A stretch of DNA of 64,000 nt from Bryobacterales bacterium (lineage in GTDB: Bacteria > Acidobacteriota > Terriglobia > Bryobacterales > UBA6623). How positions within the stretch are numbered: position 1 is the first letter of the stretch; the number at the start of each line of letters is the position of its first letter. Of the stretch, positions 26,472-33,106 are shown piece after piece. Location: assembly GCA_026713545.1 (NCBI GenBank), contig JAPOOG010000079.1, forward strand, positions 49,291 to 113,290, written 5' to 3'. The position numbers and the translations under genes were made by a program. Below the pieces are notes generated by a model. That model was not told the origin of the DNA, made no database searches, and saw only the letters and a list, made by a program, of their open reading frames with translations.

Positions 26472-26565
26472 CAGTTTTTTTCTTCGCCGCCAAGGTTCAC
26501 ATTCGAGTCAAGTTGACGCGGCGATCCGTTGTCCTGCTTGTTGCTCGGAGGCGGAGCCTCGCTAG
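26472..26565 (-). repeat. Dispersed intergenic element A, copy 2 (galU-TPR gap)
   Basis: 94 bases that fill the whole gap from the galU stop codon (the TAG lies in the element edge CTAG) to 4 bases before the TPR start. The hairpin is GAGGC-TCC-GCCTC, against GAGGA-AG-TCCTC in copy 1, so the fifth stem pair has changed on both sides (A-T to C-G). The flanks can pair as GGGA with TCCC and CTAG with CTGG, leaving the ATG in a small bulge, which parallels the start-codon helix of copy 1. Confidence 0.8.
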
Positions 26566-27449
26566 TCCCCTTCGGCAGCCAGCATCCCGGCCAGCCGCTC
26601 GCGCAGCAGGGGTCCATATTTCGGGTCTGCCAGGGCAAACTCCACAAACGTCTCGAAGTAACTCGGGTAATTCCCGATGTCGTATCGATGATCGCCGGGC
26701 TGCAGTTTCATGCCCATTACCCGATGTCCTGTCTCGCACAGCATGCGGATCGCCTCGGTCAACCCGATCTCATGATGCCGGTCCGGCTCGAGGCGGCGAA
26801 TCATATCGAAGATCAGCGGCTCGAACACGTAGCGCCCGACAATGGTCAGATTGCTCGGAGCGTCCTCCGGCGTGGGCTTTTCTACCAGATCGCTGATGGC
26901 GAAGATGTCGCCGGCGGTTTCGGGTTTCACGACACCGTAGAGAGAAACCTGCTCGCGTGACGTCGGCTCGACGGCAATGACGGCGGCCGCCTGGTGGCGT
27001 TCAAGGACTTCACTCATGCGAGCGCAGACGGTCGACCGCTCCTGTAATCCAATGATCGAATCGCCGAGGGCCACGATGAAGGGGGCATGGCCGACAAACG
27101 GCTCAGCGCACAGAATGGCGTCTCCCAGTCCGCGTTGGATGCTTTGGCGCGTGTACAGGAAGCGGGCATTCAGGTTTTCAAACGCGAGTTCGTCGATCAG
27201 ATCTTCCTTGTCGGTGGCGCTGAGCAAGGCCAGCAAGTTCGGATCGTGATCGAAGTGGTTCTCGATAGCATCCTTGCCACGACCTGTCACGAACAGGATC
27301 TCCTGCACGCCAGAGCCGGCCAGCTCCTCGACCACATACTGCACGATCGGTTTCTTCGCGACCGGCAGCATTTCTTTAGGTTGGGACTTCGTCGCCGGAA
27401 GCAGGCGCGTGCCCAACCCCGCCACCGGCACGACTGCATTCTTGATCAA
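26562..27449 (-). CDS. galU: UTP--glucose-1-phosphate uridylyltransferase
   Basis: Makes UDP-glucose for envelope polysaccharides and glycolipids. I place the start at the TTG at 27449 (MIKNAVVPVAGLGTRLLPAT), which has GAGGGAA 8 bases upstream and gives 295 aa, the usual GalU length; the frame stays open upstream to 27551. The nucleotidyltransferase signature GLGTRLLPATKSQPKEMLP is at the N-terminus, and VEKPTPEDAPSNLTIVGRYV is the family mid-region. Downstream it abuts element A and the TPR gene. Confidence 0.93.
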   Translation of the reverse strand: MIKNAVVPVAGLGTRLLPATKSQPKEMLPVAKKPIVQYVVEELAGSGVQEILFVTGRGKDAIENHFDHDPNLLALLSATDKEDLIDELAFENLNARFLYTRQSIQRGLGDAILCAEPFVGHAPFIVALGDSIIGLQERSTVCARMSEVLERHQAAAVIAVEPTSREQVSLYGVVKPETAGDIFAISDLVEKPTPEDAPSNLTIVGRYVFEPLIFDMIRRLEPDRHHEIGLTEAIRMLCETGHRVMGMKLQPGDHRYDIGNYPSYFETFVEFALADPKYGPLLRERLAGMLAAEGD

Positions 27450-27531
27450 CGTGGCGTTTCCCTCGAAGAAGCGTCTTCCCACAATACCAACTCGGGTGGG
27501 CGGGGTTGGACAAGTGGCCCCAGAGGAAATG

Positions 27532-28701
27532 CTAGAAAGGCTGAGACGCATCGAGCGTCATGGATTGCCCGGAAAGCTCATCCCGAATATGCAGCTTGCC
27601 GCCCTTGAGTTCGATGTCGCTGACGCCGGCGAAAGCATCAGGCGTTCGTGTCCAGAACATCAGGAAGCTCGTCTCGATGGTTGCGTTCGCGGGCAGCCAG
27701 CGATAGAGCAGCTCACCGAAAATTCTGTTGTCGGTGATGACGGTGCGTCGCGGAAGGTCGAATGCCTGGGTTCCGAATTCGAGACCTCGGGCCATCATGC
27801 CTTCCGGCGGATAGCTTTCCCAGATTTGCAGCCAGGGGAATTCCGACGTCTTGAACACGTAGCCCAGCAACAGGCGTTTTTTCGGATGCAAGGCCGTCAC
27901 GAAGGCGTGATCTCTTGCGGTCATCAAGTGGCCGGTGTGGTCTAGGGAATGGGAAGGTTTTGGCGCCGCGCGCAGGTCGACTTTCCCGCCTTCCAGCGTT
28001 GGGGCCATCGGCCACTCGAATTCGGCCGCGGAAGCCAAGCGGTATCGCCAGGGCCGCTTGCCCTCGCGGTGGGGACGTGTCAGCGCCCGGTTCCGGGACA
28101 TATCGACGACGGTGACGCCCCGCTCGAGAAACGGCGAACCGATCGTCGCGTGCTCGGCCCAACAGATCGGCCGATCGAACGACAGCAGACTCCGCAGCCT
28201 GCTGCGGACGTAGACCACGTTCTCCCCATCAACCATCTCGATGGTGCGGGACAGAACTTCATGGACGCGAGGAAGCTGAACCGCCTGCGTGATGCTGGCC
28301 ACGCCGCCCTGCTTGGACGATGACTGCGTCACCCAGGGAAGCGTGTGAGCTTCTCCATGGCCCGGCAGGCCGGCGGCTTGCTCTGTTGGCGAGACCGGAC
28401 CGAACCCGTCGACGCAAACGAAATGCCCGACGGAACCGCCCTTACGGACAGGTTTTCCGGCCTCGATGTCCGCCCGGAATGAATCCCACATGGGATTCAT
28501 CTTCTCCGCGTCGCCCTTCAGGACAAGACTGACCATCGCTCCGCCGAGCGGGAGAATCTTCAGCTCGATCTTGTCGTTGGACATGACGAGGGCGGGTTGG
28601 CCGTGGAAGTCGCCGTCCGTCAGGTAGTCGAGCGGAGCGGCGAGGATCGTTGCGGCGAACGACAACGCGGGCGCCAGAGCAAATCGAAGGGAACGCAGCA
28701 T
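27532..28701 (-). CDS. Secreted galactose-mutarotase-like (aldose 1-epimerase fold) protein
   Basis: 389 aa from the ATG at 28701, which begins a good signal peptide (MLRSLRFALAPALSFAATIL then AAP). The body is beta-sandwich with mutarotase-like strands, GGAMVSLVLKG at the N-terminus and PICWAEHATIGSPFLERGVT where the family places its active-site His. The frame stays open upstream, but those 52 codons lack protein character. It precedes galU by 82 bases on the same strand. It is likely a periplasmic sugar-processing or sugar-binding protein. Confidence 0.65.
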   Translation of the reverse strand: MLRSLRFALAPALSFAATILAAPLDYLTDGDFHGQPALVMSNDKIELKILPLGGAMVSLVLKGDAEKMNPMWDSFRADIEAGKPVRKGGSVGHFVCVDGFGPVSPTEQAAGLPGHGEAHTLPWVTQSSSKQGGVASITQAVQLPRVHEVLSRTIEMVDGENVVYVRSRLRSLLSFDRPICWAEHATIGSPFLERGVTVVDMSRNRALTRPHREGKRPWRYRLASAAEFEWPMAPTLEGGKVDLRAAPKPSHSLDHTGHLMTARDHAFVTALHPKKRLLLGYVFKTSEFPWLQIWESYPPEGMMARGLEFGTQAFDLPRRTVITDNRIFGELLYRWLPANATIETSFLMFWTRTPDAFAGVSDIELKGGKLHIRDELSGQSMTLDASQPF

Positions 28702-29059
28702 GCTCCTCGGATTATACGTCGAGGGGCGCCCGAAGCCGGACCGTGCGCCATGATGCCCTCGGTCGGAGAGAACTCCCGGCTCTGAATCCTGGAAGATTCC
28801 GACTGGTTGAATACTTGTCCGAAGACTGCCGTTTCGCCGGATGCAAGGCCGAATCAAATGTTTTCTTCTCCCCCTTCACGGAGGAAGCACCATCCTGGGA
28901 GCACAGGTTCGTTGCGGGCTGCGCGGTGCATCCGTACAGAGCCAAGTATCGGAAAATGACCGAGTGCACCGCCTGAGCATGCTTGCGCAATGCAGCGAAG
29001 CGTTCCGATGATAGGTGCAGGTTGCGGGGGAATGCCTACGGCAAGCCCAGGAGGAGGAG
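28702..29059. other. Divergent promoter region, no gene seen
   Basis: 358 bases between the leftward mutarotase-like gene and the rightward VOC gene. No repeat or clear promoter pair was recognised. A strong ribosome-binding site (AGGAGGAG, 29049-29056) belongs to the VOC gene. Confidence 0.3.
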
Positions 29060-29443
29060 ATGATCAAAGGCGTTCATACGATGTTTTACACTTCCGACGC
29101 TGAGGCGTTACGTGCGTTCCTGCGCGACAAGCTGGGTTTTCCGGCGACAGACGTCGGAGAGGGGTGGCTGATCTTCGACTTGCCGGATGCCGAGATGGGC
29201 TGTCATCCCATGAAGACAGGCTCGCCATCTGGGACGCACTATATTTCCTTCTACTGCGATGACATTCACAAAACCGTCGACGAGCTCGAACAGAAGGGTG
29301 TCGAGTTCATCGATGAGATCACCGACGCCGGCTACGGGCTTGCGACTCGGTTCAAGATGCCGGGGAACTTCTCGGTGGAACTCTACCAGCCCCGCTACAC
29401 GCGAAAACCTCACCGATCCGGCGATGAGAGTTCCTCGTCATAG
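29060..29443 (+). CDS. VOC-superfamily (glyoxalase/bleomycin-resistance-like) protein
   Basis: 127 aa from the ATG at 29060, directly after an AGGAGGAG ribosome-binding site. The paired beta-alpha-beta-beta-beta modules are MFYTSDAEALRAFLRDKLGF and HYISFYCDDIHKTVDELEQK, ending in GNFSVELYQPRY with the typical metal-ligand Glu. Function within the superfamily (isomerase, dioxygenase or resistance protein) cannot be told. Confidence 0.85.
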   Translation: MIKGVHTMFYTSDAEALRAFLRDKLGFPATDVGEGWLIFDLPDAEMGCHPMKTGSPSGTHYISFYCDDIHKTVDELEQKGVEFIDEITDAGYGLATRFKMPGNFSVELYQPRYTRKPHRSGDESSSS

Positions 29444-29623
29444 CGGCTTCGAGCGAAGCGGAGGTGGAATGCAGGCGCCTGAGTGAGTGTGGAGAGCTGA
29501 TATCGAGAGTTGCGGATGCCGTTGATTGACATCTATGGATGCGCGTGATACAAGTGGGCTAAGTTCTATGCCAGAACCGCTCCTGCGATTCGTCAAGCCT
29601 GAGCTGAAACCGGACATGGTTCC

Positions 29624-29911
29624 ATGAAGACCGGGCTCATCGGTTTCGCCGTACGGCTGCCGGCAGCGGTTGCGATCTTCGCACTCCTGGTTGTCACCAC
29701 GGCCGCGGCAACCCCCGGTCTGTTCCACGGTGACGATCTGGACCACTGTTGTGAGTTCTGTCACCTCGGTCACCTCCCCATACTGAAGCCGGGCGCGGGC
29801 GTCACTTATCAGGCGCCGCCAAGCCTGGCTGCCCCATTCCGGATCGAAGCCGCTCAGCAGCAGAGCCATTCCTCGCTGAGCGTCCGCCATTCACGCGGTC
29901 CCCCCGCCTAG
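29624..29911 (+). CDS. Small secreted Cys/His-rich protein preceding the TonB receptor
   Basis: 95 aa. Residues 1-~29 form a signal peptide (AVAIFALLVVTTAAA). The mature N-terminus has a tight metal-ligand cluster, HGDDLDHCCEFCHLGHLP (residues 35-52), with three Cys and four His. The rest is low-complexity and contains more His. Small Cys/His proteins of this type (DUF2946-like) are often found beside TonB receptors and Czc pumps, and this one sits 216 bases before such a receptor. I infer periplasmic metal binding or sensing; no family assignment is certain. Confidence 0.6.
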   Translation: MKTGLIGFAVRLPAAVAIFALLVVTTAAATPGLFHGDDLDHCCEFCHLGHLPILKPGAGVTYQAPPSLAAPFRIEAAQQQSHSSLSVRHSRGPPA

Positions 29912-29928
29912 ACTCTCCTCTTCCAATC

Positions 29929-29943
29929 TCAAGGGTCCCTTGA
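29929..29943. promoter_or_regulatory. 15-base palindrome upstream of the TonB receptor gene
   Basis: TCAAGGG-T-CCCTTGA is a perfect 7-base inverted repeat around one central base, the size and symmetry of a dimeric repressor site. It lies 18 bases after the stop of the small Cys/His gene. The regulator is unknown. Confidence 0.4.
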
Positions 29944-29966
29944 AAGTCAGGTGGCCCTTGTCCTAG

Positions 29967-29994
29967 CCGGATTGCCACTCCGATGGCAATCCGG
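29967..29994. promoter_or_regulatory. 11-base perfect inverted repeat upstream of the TonB receptor gene
   Basis: CCGGATTGCCA, six-base loop CTCCGA, TGGCAATCCGG. It has no T-tract, so it is not a classical terminator. It could be an RNA stem in the receptor leader or a protein site. The receptor ATG is 133 bases further on. Confidence 0.4.
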
Positions 29995-30127
29995 GCGCTG
30001 GCGCACGGCCAGCTCAGGTAGCACGGGAAGGGCTTTCCTGTTGACTTCATTGAAGTTGTTCTGTTGCAGCCGGCCACCAGTCCAAGCGTTCTTCAACACG
30101 AAAAATTACAAAAGGAGAGGATCTATC

Positions 30128-32587
30128 ATGCTGTGGAATTCTTACGCGCGTTGCTTGTTGCTGACGGCCTTGTTGGCCTCGCTTGTCCCGACGGCCCGAG
30201 GTCAGCAAAGTGGGCAGATCTCGGGAAAGGTCTCGATGAAGGAGACGGGCGGGCCGCTCCACGGAGCGAGCGTCTTGATTGTCGAGCTGGGACGAAGCAC
30301 CCTCAGCGATGACGATGGATCTTATGAATTCGATCGCGTTCCCCCAGGCAATTATCACGTGGTCGCCCATCTGGAAGGTATCTTCACCGAAGGAGCCAGT
30401 CTCGTAACGGTTGCAGAGGGGGGCACAGCGACCGCCGATTTTTTATTGGAGCTGGCGACGGTACGAGATGAGATCACCGTCACGGCTGGCGAGAAAACCG
30501 AGACCGCTTTCGAAGCATTTCAAAGTGTCGAGTCGGTAGGCGCGCTGGAACTCGCGGGAACCCCCGATGTCTCCCTCGGCGAGATGCTTGACCACAGGGT
30601 CGGGACGGGGATTGCGAAGCGCGGTTTCGGACCGGGAGCGGCCAGGCCGATCGTCCGTGGGTTTGACGGCGACCGCGTGCTCATCATGCAAGACGGCATT
30701 CGGACCGGGACGTTGTCATCGCAGTCGGGAGACCACGGCGAACTCATCAACACGACTCAACTCGAACGGCTGGAGATCGTCAAGGGCCCGGCCACGCTTC
30801 TGTACAGCGGCAACGCCATGGGAGGCACGGTGAATGCTGTGAGTCGGCACCATGATATGCACAGCCACGCGCATCAGGGATTGAGAGGCTATCTCCTGGG
30901 TTCGGGAGGGACCAATAACAGCCTGGGTGGAGCGAGCGCCGGTTTCGAATACGGGATCGGGAAATGGATGATCTGGGGACAAAGCGGCGGCCTGCGCAGC
31001 AGCGACTACACGGCGCCGTTTCAGGGCGAGATCTACAACAGCCGCTCCCGCATCGCCAACGGCGGTGGGGGTTTTGGCTGGTACGGCAGCAAGACGTTCT
31101 TCAGCTTTGAGGCACAATACGCCGAGGGTTCCTATGGCGTGCCGTTCGTTGCGGATTTCCATGGCCACCATGAGGACGAGCACGGCGAAGAACACGAGGA
31201 AGAAGAAGGAGACGAAGATCACGAAGAGGGTGAGGAAGAGGAAGATCACGAAGAAGAGGGCGACGAAGAAGATCATGGGGAGGAGGACGAAGACGAAGAA
31301 CATGACGATGATGAGGACGGGCACGAGGAAGAGGAGGAGCTCGATCGCGTTTCGCTGGACTCCGCTCGTACGCACTATCGCTTCAACTGGGGCCTGAAGG
31401 ATCTCGGCGGGGCCATCGACAGTTTCACGCTGAAGCTGGGCTACACCGACTGGAAGCACGACGAGGTCGAGTTCTTTCAGGACGGCAATTCCGTAATCGG
31501 TACGACGTTTAGCCAGCAGCAGATTGTCTACCGAGGGGTCTTCGAGCAAGGCCGTGTTGGTAAGTGGAGCGGCCGTTTCGGTTTCTGGGGAATTGATCGC
31601 GAGTATGAGGCTGTGGGTGAAGAGGCCCTTTCGCCGCCGGTCAGCCAATCCGGCTTTGCGGTCTTCGCTCTTGAAGAAGTGGACTTTGAAAAGGTGAAGT
31701 TTCAGTTTGGCGGAAGGCTGGAAACTCAAAAGTACACGCCGGCATTCTCAGAACGTGGAATGGAGGAAGGGGAGGAGCATCACGAAGAAGAGGGGGAAGA
31801 GTACGAGCCGCCTGATGCGATTGAGCGGACTCTGACAGGGGCCTCGGTATCCGCGGGTCTTCACGCCAATACGTGGAAGGACGGTGCGCTCGTGATGAAC
31901 TTCGCGCATTCGTATCGCGCGCCGGCTCTGGAAGAGCTTTACAATTTTGGACCGCACGCAGGCACACTGTCGTTCGAAATCGGTGATCCGCGGCTCGAGG
32001 CGGAAACGGGCAACGGTGTGGACCTCTCCCTTCGTCACAACGCAGGCCGTGTACGCGGAGAGTTCAACCTTTTCTATTACGATTTCGACAATTTCATCTT
32101 TCCTTTCGCACCCGGTGGTGAGGAAGATGGGCTGCCGGTGATCGAGTTCACCCAACTCGACGCACGGTTCATGGGAACCGAGGCCGGTCTAGATATCTCC
32201 ATTCACCCCAACCTATGGCTGAATCTGGGTGCGGACTTCGTCGATGCGCAGGAAACGGTCAGGAACACTCCTCTGCCCCGCATACCGCCGCTGCGCGGCA
32301 AGATCGGTGTTGACGTCGACTACGGCGGTTTCCGCTTCACGCCGCAACTGATCCTCGCGAGCCAGCAGCATCAGACCTATACCCGAGAAGATCGCACTCC
32401 CGGCTATGCCGTTGTCAACCTGAAAGCTTCCTACACGATTACTCGGCAGCACCTGGTGCATCAATTCGCGGTGAATGTCTTCAACATCGGCGACCGCCTT
32501 TACCGCAACCACTCGTCGTACATCAAGAATCTCGCGCCGGAAATCGGCCGTGGTGTGCGGCTCACCTACACCATGCGTTTCTTTTAG
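30128..32587 (+). CDS. TonB-dependent receptor with acidic/His metal-binding loops (ZnuD-like)
   Basis: 819 aa from the ATG at 30128, which has GGAGAGG upstream; the open frame before it is not protein-like. Order: signal peptide (1-~26); carboxypeptidase-regulatory-like domain (~30-110, GKVSMKETGGPLHGASVLI); plug (~120-235, RPIVRGFDGDRVLIMQDGIR); 22-strand-type barrel ending in a terminal Phe. An extracellular-loop insert at residues ~344-404 is almost entirely Glu, Asp and His. A second shorter one is at ~543-560 (GEEHHEEEGEE). Such loops are known in the zinc receptor ZnuD. The neighbours (Czc pump, ZIP transporter) support transition-metal uptake, most likely zinc. Confidence 0.88.
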   Translation: MLWNSYARCLLLTALLASLVPTARGQQSGQISGKVSMKETGGPLHGASVLIVELGRSTLSDDDGSYEFDRVPPGNYHVVAHLEGIFTEGASLVTVAEGGTATADFLLELATVRDEITVTAGEKTETAFEAFQSVESVGALELAGTPDVSLGEMLDHRVGTGIAKRGFGPGAARPIVRGFDGDRVLIMQDGIRTGTLSSQSGDHGELINTTQLERLEIVKGPATLLYSGNAMGGTVNAVSRHHDMHSHAHQGLRGYLLGSGGTNNSLGGASAGFEYGIGKWMIWGQSGGLRSSDYTAPFQGEIYNSRSRIANGGGGFGWYGSKTFFSFEAQYAEGSYGVPFVADFHGHHEDEHGEEHEEEEGDEDHEEGEEEEDHEEEGDEEDHGEEDEDEEHDDDEDGHEEEEELDRVSLDSARTHYRFNWGLKDLGGAIDSFTLKLGYTDWKHDEVEFFQDGNSVIGTTFSQQQIVYRGVFEQGRVGKWSGRFGFWGIDREYEAVGEEALSPPVSQSGFAVFALEEVDFEKVKFQFGGRLETQKYTPAFSERGMEEGEEHHEEEGEEYEPPDAIERTLTGASVSAGLHANTWKDGALVMNFAHSYRAPALEELYNFGPHAGTLSFEIGDPRLEAETGNGVDLSLRHNAGRVRGEFNLFYYDFDNFIFPFAPGGEEDGLPVIEFTQLDARFMGTEAGLDISIHPNLWLNLGADFVDAQETVRNTPLPRIPPLRGKIGVDVDYGGFRFTPQLILASQQHQTYTREDRTPGYAVVNLKASYTITRQHLVHQFAVNVFNIGDRLYRNHSSYIKNLAPEIGRGVRLTYTMRFF

Positions 32588-32590
32588 TGC

Positions 32591-32680
32591 GAAACATCCT
32601 CCTGATCAAGTGGCGTTGACACCGGTCCAGGTGTTTCCCGCTTGTATGATCCGCACGCGGGCGGAGGAAAAACTGACCTG
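32591..32680 (+). repeat. Dispersed element B, copy 1
   Basis: 90 bases beginning 3 bases after the TonB receptor stop codon. It matches the reverse complement of 60676-60766 at about 76 of 90 positions by eye. Conserved parts are CGTTGAC, the TATGATCCGCAC block and the end GGCGGAGGAAAAACTGACCT. TTGACA and TATGAT are 23 bases apart, too far for a standard promoter. No gene follows this copy. Confidence 0.75.
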
Positions 32681-32755
32681 AAACATTCTGTTTATCAAGC
32701 CGGGTTGAGACCCATCCGGATGTTTCTTGCTCGAATGATCCGCACCGCGTAGCGG
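32680..32755 (+). repeat. Dispersed element B, copy 2 (tandem, partial)
   Basis: Starts where copy 1 ends: GAAACATTCTGTTTATCAAG, GTTGAGA, CCGGATGTTT and AATGATCCGCAC follow in the same order and spacing. It then diverges after about 75 bases, losing the purine-rich end. The tandem arrangement suggests duplication of the unit. Confidence 0.6.
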
Positions 32756-33080
32756 GGCGGGGGCGGGACTCGCCTACATGTCTCCCCATGCGGCGAGTTG
32801 AAGTGGGTGCGGGACACGAATCACGGCCTTTACACATCGAGCACGGCCAGCAAGCGCAACGAAGTCATGGCGGTCGTATCGCGTGCTTCGGGCGTCAGGC
32901 GGGGAGATATTCAGCCTGAAGTTCTGCCCGATCCTGGCTGTCCGGCGAAGCTGTGGGTTCATGCCATCCCCAGTAGGTCAAGTAAGGTATCTCGCCGCCC
33001 GGAAGTGTCAGTATCGTACAAACATTCCTGCCCACTCGGGTGGTGAAGATCCGTCCGAGGCTTAGTGAACTGGCGCGGAA
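32756..33080. other. Gap between the TonB receptor gene and czcA
   Basis: No gene, motif or further repeat recognised in these 325 bases between convergent genes. Confidence 0.3.
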
Positions 33081-33106
33081 GGTGGCAAGTTTGTCAACTC
33101 GCCACC
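33081..33106 (-). terminator. Stem-loop at the 3' end of czcA
   Basis: On the transcript GGUGGCGAGUU, loop GACA, AACUUGCCACC pair over 11 positions with one G-U pair. The loop overlaps the czcA stop codon. No U-tract follows, so it is either a Rho-dependent end or an mRNA-stabilising stem. Confidence 0.45.

Noticed and set aside
29931..30060. Cobalamin-riboswitch-like words (AGTCAGG, GCCACT) upstream of the TonB receptor
   Set aside because: The words occur in the wrong order and spacing for the B12 box and core, and the receptor's acidic loops point to a metal ion rather than cobalamin.
31160..31340. GAA/GAC-rich tract as a simple-sequence (microsatellite) insertion
   Set aside because: It is in frame, non-identical between units and encodes a coherent acidic/His loop in the receptor, so it is better explained as a functional loop.
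32611..32651. TTGACA and TATGAT in element B as a promoter
   Set aside because: The spacing is 23 bases in all copies, well outside the 16-18 range. Kept only as a conserved feature of the repeat.
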